A stretch of DNA of 6,226 nucleotides from DATKEH01 sp035546355 (GTDB taxonomy: Bacteria; Acidobacteriota; Thermoanaerobaculia; Multivoradales; JAIOJS01): the NCBI GenBank assembly GCA_035546355.1, contig DATKEH010000244.1, positions 1 through 6,226 on the forward strand, written 5' to 3'. Of the stretch, positions 1 to 6,226 are shown piece after piece. How positions within the stretch are numbered: position 1 is the stretch's first letter; every line of letters begins with the position of its first letter. The position numbers and the translations under genes were made by a program. Below the pieces are notes generated by a model, which was not told the DNA's origin, made no database searches, and saw nothing but the letters and a program-made list of their open reading frames with translations.

Positions 1-1637
1 TCGGCGCCGGTGACCTCGAGGGCGTGGCGGTAGGCGGTGTAGGCGCGCACCAGGTACTCGTACCCGGCGGCGAGGATCTCGGCCATCACCGGGGCGACCG
101 ACGCCTCGCCGAGATCGGTCTCCACCTCCCCGGAGGCGCGCTCGCGGAAGCGGCCGCCGTAGACCCTGTCGTGGATCGCCTGGATCTTGGCGCCGAGGCG
201 GACGATCTCGGCGTCGATGGCGCGGATGGCGCTGCGCAGCCCGCGGCGGCTGGCCAGGCGCTTCGGCTCCGGCAGACCGAGCATGCGCACGTAGGCGCCG
301 TACTCGTGGTGGACCCGCTCGCTGGCGCGGCGCCTGACTCTGCGGGCGAAAGCGTAGCGGGTGCGCAGCAGGTCAGCGAGCGTGTTCCTCAGGTTGCCCA
401 GGCTGCGGCGGGAGCGGAAGATGCGGGCGATGTCGGCGGCGAGCCGGGAGATGACGCCGCGATGCCCCGCGCCGCGCGCGTACTCGTCGCCGAAGCGCCC
501 GCTCTCGGCGAGCTCGCGCAGGAGCCGCTCGAGGGTCGGCCGGATCTCCAGCATGATCTCGATCCGCAGCGGCACGCTCTGTCCGGGCTTGGCGAACTCG
601 GTCAACCGCTGGCGCACCTGGATCAGGTCGCGCAGGCTGTGGGCGGTTTCCGAGGCGCCGGCGCGCCCCTCGTGGACCTCCTCGAGGATGTGGGTGAAGG
701 CGCGCAGCGACTCGAGCCCCAGCTCGGCGCCGGTGACGTACCAGTCGGCGACCTCGAGACGGCGGGCGAGCCCCTGGCGCAGCAGATCCTCGAGGTGCGG
801 CGTCACGTCCGCCAGCTCCTCCTCGAGCTGGGCGAGCTCGCGGATGTCGCCGACGTAGATGGCGCCGCTGCCCGGCGCCACCGGGGCGTAGGCGTCGGCG
901 GTGGCCGCGCGGGAGCGCTCGCGCGGGGGGTCGGCTCCCGCCGCGGCGCGCTCCTGCGAGACCAGGTTGCGCAGCAGCTCCGGGGCCTCGCCGCCGAGGG
1001 CCAGGAAGGCGGCGCCGAATCCCATCTCCCCCTCGGTCGCCGCGGGCGCGTGGCGGACGACGCGGGCGCGCCCGCGGATCAGGTGCTTCTGTGCTGGCAG
1101 CAGCAGCTCGAAGCCGAGCTCGGTGCCGACCGGGAGCGGCTGCCCACCGGCGAGAAACATCCCCGCCGCCGACAGGTTCTCGACCCGGTAGACGCGGGGC
1201 TCGGAATCGTCGTCGATGCCCGCCACCATGCGCACCCAGGCGCGGACGTCGGCGCGCGGGGCGACGTCCAGCAACGTGGCGATGGTCTGCTGGATCTCGC
1301 CGGGCGAGCTGTCGGAAGGCAGCACCCGGTTCACGCTGTCGAGAAGCGGGCGATCCTCCTCCGGCAGGGAGGCGACGTCGGCGACCAGCAGCAGCGCCGC
1401 CTGCTGCGACCGTGAGCCCTCGGTGCGAACCGCGCGCAGCAGATCACCGGCGCCGGACAGCGGTAGCGCCACGATCACCAGCTCGAAGGCCTCCCGGCTC
1501 GCCAGCTCCGCCGCCGCCGAGGCTTCGAGCGCTCGCCGGAGCGAGAAGTTGGCCCGCCTGAGGATGGGCAGGAACCGATCGACTAGCGACAGGTCTCCAC
1601 TGGCGACCAGCACGCGCCGCTCTCGTTGCTGGGACAT
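1..1637 (-). CDS. Pseudo-receiver + PilZ domain protein with long helical C-terminus (partial, 3' end outside window)
   Basis: The frame stays open for 545 codons from ATG at 1637 to the window edge; the stop is not visible. The frame upstream is closed by a TGA shortly before this ATG, so this is the first possible ATG start, although only a weak AGG sits just ahead of it. Residues about 7-124 look like a response-regulator receiver fold (R8-V-L-V-A-S, then F51-E-L-V-I-V-A-L-P), but the phosphoacceptor Asp is Ala57, the acidic pair near residue 12 is Ala-Ser, and the conserved Lys-Pro is replaced around 107-112, so it should not be phosphorylated. Residues about 126-214 look like a PilZ domain, the family that binds cyclic di-GMP: Arg128/Arg132/Arg136 give overlapping RxxxR motifs and N154-L-S-A-A-G159 matches (D/N)xSxxG. 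An Ala/Pro/Arg-rich linker (about 228-256) leads to about 290 mostly helical, charge-rich residues I do not recognise. No membrane segment or signal peptide is visible, so it is probably a cytoplasmic c-di-GMP effector. The binding role is inferred from motifs. Confidence 0.88.
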   Translation of the reverse strand, partial: MSQQRERRVLVASGDLSLVDRFLPILRRANFSLRRALEASAAAELASREAFELVIVALPLSGAGDLLRAVRTEGSRSQQAALLLVADVASLPEEDRPLLDSVNRVLPSDSSPGEIQQTIATLLDVAPRADVRAWVRMVAGIDDDSEPRVYRVENLSAAGMFLAGGQPLPVGTELGFELLLPAQKHLIRGRARVVRHAPAATEGEMGFGAAFLALGGEAPELLRNLVSQERAAAGADPPRERSRAATADAYAPVAPGSGAIYVGDIRELAQLEEELADVTPHLEDLLRQGLARRLEVADWYVTGAELGLESLRAFTHILEEVHEGRAGASETAHSLRDLIQVRQRLTEFAKPGQSVPLRIEIMLEIRPTLERLLRELAESGRFGDEYARGAGHRGVISRLAADIARIFRSRRSLGNLRNTLADLLRTRYAFARRVRRRASERVHHEYGAYVRMLGLPEPKRLASRRGLRSAIRAIDAEIVRLGAKIQAIHDRVYGGRFRERASGEVETDLGEASVAPVMAEILAAGYEYLVRAYTAYRHALEVTGA

Positions 1638-1652
1638 GCGCCTGCCGAGACT

Positions 1653-1682
1653 ATGTCATCTCGACTCCCGCCAGTGTGACAT
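1653..1682. repeat. Small inverted repeat in the 85-base gap upstream of the PilZ gene
   Basis: ATGTCA at 1653-1658 is repeated in perfect inverted orientation as TGACAT at 1677-1682, with 18 bases between the arms. It lies 16-45 bases upstream of the PilZ-protein ATG, where an operator could sit. The arms are only 6 bp, so chance is a serious alternative. The rest of the gap (1638-1722) holds no convincing promoter hexamers and no hairpin followed by a T-run after the permease stop. Confidence 0.25.
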
Positions 1683-1722
1683 GGGACGCAGTGGGCTCAC
1701 CCCGGCTCGCGGCGTCGGCGTC

Positions 1723-4188
1723 TCACTCCTGCCGCAGGGCGCTGGCGGGATCGACGCCGGCGGCCCGCCGCGCCGGCAGGTAGAGGGCGAGCAGCGTGAC
1801 GGCCGCCAGGCCGAGGGGCACCAGGAGGAAGGTGAGCGGGTCGAAGGCCTCGACGCCATAGAGGGTGCCGCGGAGCAGATGGGCGGCACCGACCGCCAGG
1901 ACGAGGCCGACGACCAGGCCGGCGGCCACGCGGATCATTCCCTGGCGCAGCACGTCACGGGCCACCTCCGCCCGGCGTGCGCCGAGCACCATCCGCACGC
2001 CGATCTCGGGGAGGCGCTGGCGGACGCCGTAGGCGACCGCGCCGTACAGCCCGACCACCGCGAGCAGCACGGCGACCAGCGCGAACCACCCGGCGAGCAT
2101 GGCCGGCACCCGCACCTCGCCGATCGACCGCTCGAGCTGCTGGTCGAGACGGCGCGGCGCGATCAGCGGCAGAGAGGGATCGACCGACCGGGCGACGTGC
2201 CGCACCTGGGGCAGCACCCGCAGCGGGTCCCCGCTGGCGGTGCGGACGTGGAGGACGAGGCGCCGGAACAGGGGGCCCTCCACCTGTTGCGCCAGCGGGA
2301 AGTAGAAGTGGCGCCGGGGGTCCTCTCCCAGCGACAGGTACTTCATGTCGGCGACGACCCCTACCACCTCGTGCCCCTCCTGGTGATCGCTCCACGACAT
2401 GCCGAGTCGCTGCCCGAGCGGGTCGCGGCCGGGCCAGAAGCGATCGGCGAGCGCCTCTCCCACTACGATCACCGGCGGGCTTCCGGCCCGGTCCTGCGAG
2501 GTGAAGCCGCGGCCGGCGAGGAGCGGCAACCCCATGGTGCGGAAGTACTCGGGCGACACGACGCGAAAATCGACGTCGATCTCCTCGGCCTCGAGCCCGA
2601 GCTCCGCCGGCGGCCGAACGCGGGTGCTGAGGCGGCCGCCGGAGAGGGGGAGCGGTGCGCCCAGGGCGGCCGCCTCGACCTCGGGGATGGCGCCGACCCC
2701 TTCCAGGAGCCGCTGCCAGGCGGCGGCGGCCTCCTCCGGCGATCGCCGAGTGTCGAGCTCGACCGTGGCCGCCGCCACCCGCGCGGCGTCGAAGCCCGGA
2801 TCGACGCGCAGGTACTGCCCGAGGCTCCGCAGGTAGAGCCCGGAAGCCACCAGCAGCACCAGGGAAAGCGCGAGCTGGCCGACCACCACCAGGTCGCGCG
2901 ATCGCGACCCGGCGGCAGCGGCGGGGCCGCGCCCCTGCCGCAGGGCGGCGGCGAGCGCGGCGCGGGTCGAGAGCAGGGCGGGTGCGATCCCGGTCAACAG
3001 GGTGGCGCCGACCACCAGGCCGAGGGCGAAGAGCACCATCCGCCCGTTCGGGGCGAGGTCGAGATTTTCGGCCGCCGCCGGCCCGGCGGGGGTGGCGGCG
3101 ACCACCAGGCGCAGCACGCTGGACGACCAGAAGCTCAGCAGCAGCGCCACCCCACCCCCCAGCACCGCCAGCAGCAGGGCCTCGGTCAACAGCTGGCGCA
3201 CCAGGCGCCGGCGGCTGCCGCCGAGGGCCATGCGCACGCCGATCTCCCGCCCGCGCTCGGCGCCGCGCACCAGCAGCAGGCTGGTGACGTTGGCGCAGGC
3301 GATCAGCAGCACCAGGGCGACGACGGCGAAGAGGATGCCGCCGAAGCGAGCGGCTTCGGCGCGGCTTTGCGGTCCGAGGCCGAGGCCCCGGGCCAGCCGC
3401 ACACCCTTGCCGCCGTAGGCGTCGGGATGGGCGGCGGCGAGCGTCGCCGCCACTGCCTGCGCCTCGGCCTCGGCCGCCTCGAGGCTGGCGCCGCGCTCGA
3501 GCCGCGCGAAGAGCTCGAGCCAGACCGAGCCGTGCGACTCCAGCAGGTCCACCCCCAGGGGCAGCAGCACCGGTTGCAGGGACAACGGTGCCCACAGTTG
3601 CACCCGGTCGAAGGTGTCGATGCCGCGGAAGCCGCCGCCGGCCACGCCTACCACCGCCAGCGGCTGCCCGCCGACCTCGACCGACTCGCCGACCGCCGCG
3701 CGGGCGGAGCCGAACAGCGTCGCGGCGAGCTTCTCTCCCAGCACCGCCACCGGCGTGGCGGTCGCGGCGTCGTCCGCCGGAAGGAGGGGTCGGCCGGCGA
3801 CGAACGGCGTGCCGAGGGCAGGGAAGTAGCTCCCGGAGGCGAGCGCCAGCGTCACCCTCTCGGCGCCGTCCCCACCCTGTACGGTGACGTCGAAGGTGGC
3901 GTGGGCGGCCACCTCGGCGAGCAGGCTGGTGCGCTGCCGCAGGGTCCGGAACCAGGGGTGGCTGAAGGTGTCGAACCCCTCCCCGTCGTCGGTGCGACCC
4001 ACTTGGACCAGCGACGCGGGGTCGCGGAGCCCCGGCAGGGGCGCGAACAGCAGGGTGTCGATCAGCGTGAAGATGCCGCTGGTGGCGCCGATCCCCAGGG
4101 CCAGGACCACGATGGCGGTGGCGGCGAGGCCGGGACGGGCACACAGGCCACGGATGGCGAGGCGCAGGTCGCGGAGAAAGCTGTTCAT
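1723..4188 (-). CDS. Duplicated FtsX/MacB-type ABC permease, ADOP family
   Basis: This 821-residue integral membrane protein has the full layout of acidobacterial duplicated orphan permeases: two MacB periplasmic-core/FtsX units fused in one chain. The N-terminus (about 1-50) carries the family signature D-L-R-L-A-I-R-G-L, followed by a first membrane helix at about 21-43 containing A-L-G-I-G-A. A periplasmic core (about 50-275) is followed by helices at about 283-307, 331-355 and 384-406, the first running into an ERGREIGVRMALG segment typical of FtsX cytoplasmic loops. The second unit starts with a helix at about 431-453, has a core to about 690, then helices at about 698-722, 751-775 and 785-805, with the repeated PEIGVRMVLGARR motif at 727-739 and a GVDPASALRQE C-terminus. 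The start was chosen because the family signature begins here and AAGGAG lies 5 bases upstream; the frame stays open further upstream but that part is low-complexity and overlaps the methyltransferase gene. Relatives of MacB export peptides, toxins or lipoproteins or transmit mechanical force, but the substrate of ADOP proteins is not known to me. No ATPase gene is next to it in the window. Confidence 0.95.
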   Translation of the reverse strand: MNSFLRDLRLAIRGLCARPGLAATAIVVLALGIGATSGIFTLIDTLLFAPLPGLRDPASLVQVGRTDDGEGFDTFSHPWFRTLRQRTSLLAEVAAHATFDVTVQGGDGAERVTLALASGSYFPALGTPFVAGRPLLPADDAATATPVAVLGEKLAATLFGSARAAVGESVEVGGQPLAVVGVAGGGFRGIDTFDRVQLWAPLSLQPVLLPLGVDLLESHGSVWLELFARLERGASLEAAEAEAQAVAATLAAAHPDAYGGKGVRLARGLGLGPQSRAEAARFGGILFAVVALVLLIACANVTSLLLVRGAERGREIGVRMALGGSRRRLVRQLLTEALLLAVLGGGVALLLSFWSSSVLRLVVAATPAGPAAAENLDLAPNGRMVLFALGLVVGATLLTGIAPALLSTRAALAAALRQGRGPAAAAGSRSRDLVVVGQLALSLVLLVASGLYLRSLGQYLRVDPGFDAARVAAATVELDTRRSPEEAAAAWQRLLEGVGAIPEVEAAALGAPLPLSGGRLSTRVRPPAELGLEAEEIDVDFRVVSPEYFRTMGLPLLAGRGFTSQDRAGSPPVIVVGEALADRFWPGRDPLGQRLGMSWSDHQEGHEVVGVVADMKYLSLGEDPRRHFYFPLAQQVEGPLFRRLVLHVRTASGDPLRVLPQVRHVARSVDPSLPLIAPRRLDQQLERSIGEVRVPAMLAGWFALVAVLLAVVGLYGAVAYGVRQRLPEIGVRMVLGARRAEVARDVLRQGMIRVAAGLVVGLVLAVGAAHLLRGTLYGVEAFDPLTFLLVPLGLAAVTLLALYLPARRAAGVDPASALRQE

Positions 4189-4193
4189 GGGGT

Positions 4194-4199
4194 CTCCTT
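4194..4199 (-). promoter_or_regulatory. Ribosome binding site of the permease gene
   Basis: Minus-strand AAGGAG sits 5 bases before the ATG at 4188. It decides the start, since the reading frame is open for another 153 codons upstream. Confidence 0.8.
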
Positions 4200-4317
4200 C
4201 CCCGGCGTCGCCGAGCAAGCGGGATGCCATCCGCGAACCGCGCGGGCCTTGTGTCATGAGGAGTTGCCAGCCGTGCGCGGGGGCGTGGGCGGCGGCCTCG
4301 TCCGGCGGCGGACGGAT

Positions 4318-4335
4318 CGTCCCGGAGCTGGGACG
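4318..4335 (-). terminator. Weak hairpin after the methyltransferase gene
   Basis: CGTCCC and GGGACG form a perfect 6-bp stem around a 6-base loop, beginning 14 bases past the methyltransferase stop. The position suits a transcript end, but no T-run follows on the minus strand, so it is not a classical intrinsic terminator. In such GC-rich DNA a stem of this size can occur by chance. The remainder of the 161-base gap (4189-4349) holds only the permease ribosome binding site; I see no clear promoter there. Confidence 0.25.
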
Positions 4336-4349
4336 GGGCCCGCGGCGCC

Positions 4350-5168
4350 TTACGGTCGCCGCCCGCCGGTCACCACGAACTCGCCGGGGATGTCGTAGCC
4401 CTCTCCCCGCTGGAACGGTGCGATCGACGCCAGGTACTCGCCGTGGGCCGCGTCCCTGGTGGCGCCGTCGAAGCGCGAGTAGGCCAGCGCCACCGGCCCG
4501 GCGGCGAAAGCGGCGCCGAGGGCGTCGGCCCCCGAGTCGTAGCGCAGCGTCACCTCCACGCGGTGCGTGGTGACGGCGGTGAAGCCGGCGGCGGCGAAGC
4601 TCTCCGCCAGCAGGTCCCCGCTCCCGAGCTGGAAGAACATCGGGCACACTTCCGACCGCACCCGCGCGTCGACGATGGGGAAGATGTCGGCCCAGCCGCA
4701 GCGGCGCCGCTCACCCCACACCGCCGCCACCGCCCGGCCGGCGGGTCGGAGGATGCGGTGCATCTCGCGCAGCGCCTGTAGCGGCTCGGGGGCGTACATC
4801 AGGCCCAGGCAGTTGAGGGCGGCGTCGAAGGACTCGTCGCGGAGCGCGAGAGACTCGGAGTCCATGCGCTCGGCCGTCACCTGCGGGAATCCCTGCCGCC
4901 CCGCCCGTGCGCGGACCCTGTCGACCATCTCCTGCGACAGATCGGTGGCCACCACCTCGCCCTCTCGCCCCACCGCCGCGGCGGCCGGGAAGGTGACCAG
5001 GCCGGTGCCGCAGGCGATGTCGACCACCCGCTCGCCGGGGGCGAGAGCGGCCGACGCCAGCAGTCTCTCGCGGGCCGGCAACAGCTGCTCACCCCACAGC
5101 TCCTCGTAGCAGGATGCCGCCTTGTCCCAGCCGTAGCGCTGGATGCGGCGCTGGAATCGCGCCTCCAT
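4350..5168 (-). CDS. Class I SAM-dependent methyltransferase (Methyltransf_11/UbiE-like)
   Basis: The 272-residue product has the Rossmann-fold methyltransferase motifs in order. Motif I is V48-V-D-I-A-C-G-T-G56, the SAM-binding glycine loop; Asp76 ends strand 2 (E-V-V-A-T-D), expected to contact the ribose; the acidic region around M102-D-S-E-S follows; and F114-D-A-A-L-N-C-L-G-L-M-Y holds motif IV. L133-R-E-M-H-R-I-L-R-P-A-G-R is the usual helix and turn before strand 5 of this group. The C-terminal region (about 160-272) is a variable substrate cap, so the acceptor cannot be named from sequence. No signal peptide or membrane helix is seen; it should be cytoplasmic. Its ATG lies 3 bases after the TGA of the OsmC-like gene and has only a weak purine stretch (GGGGA) further upstream, which suggests translational coupling. 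It may modify a small molecule or lipid; naming it ubiE or similar would be unsupported. Confidence 0.93.
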   Translation of the reverse strand: MEARFQRRIQRYGWDKAASCYEELWGEQLLPARERLLASAALAPGERVVDIACGTGLVTFPAAAAVGREGEVVATDLSQEMVDRVRARAGRQGFPQVTAERMDSESLALRDESFDAALNCLGLMYAPEPLQALREMHRILRPAGRAVAAVWGERRRCGWADIFPIVDARVRSEVCPMFFQLGSGDLLAESFAAAGFTAVTTHRVEVTLRYDSGADALGAAFAAGPVALAYSRFDGATRDAAHGEYLASIAPFQRGEGYDIPGEFVVTGGRRP

Positions 5169-5171
5169 CGT

Positions 5172-5741
5172 TCAGCCGTCCCCGCCGCCGGGCCGACGCA
5201 GCCGCACCTCGCGTCGCACGTCGTGGGCGCGGGCGAAGACGTCGCGGTAGGAGCTGTGCGCGTCGGCCTCGTCGAGCACCCGCATCACCTCGGCGTCGGG
5301 GGCCGGGCTGGTCACCGTCACCGCGCAACGCACCTGCAGGTAGCCGGCCGGGACGTCGGCGGTGGCGTAGGTGCCGCCGCCGTCGTAGTCGGCCTGCACC
5401 TCGACCTCCAGGGCCTCGATCGGCACCCCCAGGTGCGCCGCCCACGTCTGGTAGCCGATAGCCAGGCAGGAGCCGAGGGCGGCGCGACCCAGGACCCCGG
5501 GATTGGGGCCGGCGCCCGTCCCGCCGTGCTTGTCGCCCATGTCCACGGTGAGCCGCCAGGGGCCCTCCTCGACGTCGCAGATCAGCCCCTCCGTTACGCG
5601 CACTCGGGTCGTGGCGGTGCCACGGCCGACCCCGGGGCGCAGGCGCAGGGCCTTCTGGTTGCGCTCGAAGGCGACGCGGATGCGCTCTGCCGCCGAGCTC
5701 TGCGGGTCGGCCGTGGCCGGGAGCCGGACTGTCTCGGACAT
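5172..5741 (-). CDS. OsmC/Ohr family protein lacking the second conserved cysteine
   Basis: The 189-residue protein shows the OsmC-fold core: D67-M-G-D-K-H-G-G-T-G-A-G-P-N-P leading into the helix with A-A-L-G-S-C92-L-A, the conserved first (peroxidatic) cysteine position, then an L-E-V-E-V-Q-A-D-Y strand and a later helix. OsmC and Ohr enzymes reduce organic or hydrogen peroxides with a pair of cysteines. Here the second position, expected near the start of the late helix, reads H162-S163-S164-Y, and the only other cysteines (55 and 139) are elsewhere. A typical two-Cys peroxidase cycle is therefore doubtful. It is longer than the roughly 140 residues of classical OsmC because of an N-terminal extension of about 40 residues. 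The start is secured by a strong AGGAGGT 6 bases upstream. It lies 44 bases after the L,D-transpeptidase stop and 3 bases before the methyltransferase start, so it heads or sits within a short operon. Confidence 0.92.
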   Translation of the reverse strand: MSETVRLPATADPQSSAAERIRVAFERNQKALRLRPGVGRGTATTRVRVTEGLICDVEEGPWRLTVDMGDKHGGTGAGPNPGVLGRAALGSCLAIGYQTWAAHLGVPIEALEVEVQADYDGGGTYATADVPAGYLQVRCAVTVTSPAPDAEVMRVLDEADAHSSYRDVFARAHDVRREVRLRRPGGGDG

Positions 5742-5747
5742 GGGGAA

Positions 5748-5754
5748 ACCTCCT
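5748..5754 (-). promoter_or_regulatory. Strong ribosome binding site of the OsmC-like gene
   Basis: Minus-strand AGGAGGT, fully complementary to the core of the 16S anti-Shine-Dalgarno, lies 6 bases ahead of the ATG at 5741. It is the best ribosome binding site in the window and suggests high translation of the OsmC-like/methyltransferase pair. The 44-base gap that holds it has no convincing -35/-10 pair, so the transcript may begin upstream of, or inside, the transpeptidase gene. Confidence 0.8.
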
Positions 5755-5785
5755 CTCGCCCCATCGTATCGCGACGGCCTCCCAC

Positions 5786-6226
5786 TCAGCGGCTGGCGAC
5801 CGCGGCCGCCTGCAGCAGGGTCTCGATCGGCACCGCCACCGGCGTGCCGGCGGTCACTGCCGATCGCAGCGCCTCACCGTCGACCTCCGCGGCGCTGACG
5901 CCGGACTCCACGAGAGCCTGCATCGCCAGCTCCTCGATCGGCGCGGCCAGGCGCCGGTAGGGGTCCTCGTGGACGTGCAGGGTGCCGTCCCGCAGCTCGA
6001 CCACCTCGTACACCAGCTCCACCGGCACCGGCCGGCTGAGCGTGAGGTGGCGCGTGCGCCGCGTCTGTGTGACCAGTCCTTGCACCTCGGCCGGCGCCAG
6101 GTCCGGCCCCGAGTAGCGGTGCACCAGCTGCGCCAGCTCGACCATGTCCTGGTTGCGCAGCCGCACGCAGCCGCGGGAGGCGGCCCGGCCGATCTCGCGA
6201 TCGTTGTCGGTGCCGTGCAGGAAATA
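5786..6226 (-). CDS. L,D-transpeptidase, YkuD domain, ErfK/YbiS-like (partial, 5' end outside window)
   Basis: The last 146 residues are visible; the frame is open to the window edge, and the real start lies beyond it. The first visible residues, Y-F-L-H-G-T, followed by A-A-S-R-G-C-V-R-L, are the catalytic signature of the YkuD fold: His codon at 6215-6217, Ser at 6176-6178, nucleophilic Cys at 6167-6169 and Arg at 6161-6163. These enzymes form 3-3 cross-links in peptidoglycan or attach proteins to it, acting in the periplasm; the signal peptide would be in the missing part. After the motif comes a helix, then R-P-V-P-V-E-L-V-Y and D-G-T-L-H-V-H-E-D-P-Y, and a tail of about 70 residues ending with T-P-V-A-V-P-I. 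This order resembles the C-terminal region of E. coli YbiS/ErfK-type enzymes (my recollection, not an alignment). The tail before the TGA is alanine-rich. An ATG or GTG inside the visible part should not be taken as the start, because it would remove the catalytic Cys. Confidence 0.93.
   Translation of the reverse strand, partial: YFLHGTDNDREIGRAASRGCVRLRNQDMVELAQLVHRYSGPDLAPAEVQGLVTQTRRTRHLTLSRPVPVELVYEVVELRDGTLHVHEDPYRRLAAPIEELAMQALVESGVSAAEVDGEALRSAVTAGTPVAVPIETLLQAAAVASR

Noticed and set aside
24..1415. Plus-strand open frame of 463 codons opposite the PilZ-domain gene
   Set aside because: Its translation is Gly/Ala/Asp/Gln/His-rich low-complexity sequence without domains, while the opposite strand encodes recognisable receiver and PilZ folds. 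It is a GC-driven antisense shadow.
1683..1722. Terminator after the permease stop
   Set aside because: Only short GACGC/GCGTC pairings over a long loop, with no T-run; too weak to call.
1955..4144. Second minus-strand open frame of 729 codons within the permease
   Set aside because: It is an Arg/Gly/Pro/Ala-rich off-frame reading of the permease gene with no domain.
1216..4398. Plus-strand open frame of 1060 codons spanning the permease gene
   Set aside because: The translation is mostly His, Gln, Glu, Gly and Arg with no hydrophobic core or domain, and it runs opposite a textbook permease. Stop codons are rare in this GC content, so the length is not evidence.
4189..4647. N-terminal extension of the permease by 153 codons
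   Set aside because: The extension is Arg/Gly-rich, overlaps the methyltransferase gene in another frame, and the family N-terminus with a good ribosome binding site is found at 4188.
5089..5445. Minus-strand open frame of 118 codons across the OsmC-like/methyltransferase junction
   Set aside because: Off-frame, Arg/Gly-rich translation covering two supported genes; no ribosome binding site or domain.
5755..5800. TACGAT as a -10 element ahead of the OsmC-like gene
   Set aside because: No acceptable -35 hexamer lies 16-18 bases upstream, so a promoter cannot be supported.

Overview
The window is very GC-rich, and every gene I can support lies on the minus strand. Read in the direction of transcription (high to low coordinates) the order is: the C-terminal part of an L,D-transpeptidase, an OsmC-like protein, a class I SAM-dependent methyltransferase, a two-unit FtsX/MacB-type permease, and a long protein with a degenerate receiver plus a PilZ domain that runs off the low-coordinate edge. 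The permease has the architecture of the 'acidobacterial duplicated orphan permease' (ADOP) group. Together with the high GC this points to Acidobacteriota or a similar soil or sediment lineage. That taxonomic guess rests on one family and composition only.

Layout. 6226-5786: the catalytic end (His, then Ser-Arg-Gly-Cys) and C-terminal tail of an ErfK/YbiS-like L,D-transpeptidase, truncated by the window edge. 5741-5172: an OsmC/Ohr-fold protein with a strong Shine-Dalgarno, keeping the first conserved Cys but with Ser where the second is expected. 5168-4350: a 272-residue methyltransferase whose start lies 3 bases after the osmC-like stop, so the two are almost certainly co-transcribed and probably translationally coupled. 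4349-4189: a 161-base gap with a weak hairpin. 4188-1723: the 821-residue permease, with its own good ribosome binding site. 1722-1638: an 85-base gap with a small inverted repeat. 1637-1: an open frame of at least 545 codons containing the pseudo-receiver, the PilZ domain and a helical C-terminal region I do not recognise.

How they may work together. The OsmC-like/methyltransferase pair is the only confident operon; the L,D-transpeptidase could feed into it across a 44-base gap. The permease and the PilZ protein look like separate units that share a strand. I see no RNA gene, mobile element, CRISPR array or long repeat. Large open frames on the plus strand across 24-1415 and 1216-4398 are treated as antisense shadows of the real genes. 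The least explained object is the pseudo-receiver/PilZ protein, whose large C-terminal half has no recognisable family; otherwise the region looks like ordinary chromosomal housekeeping and envelope genes.
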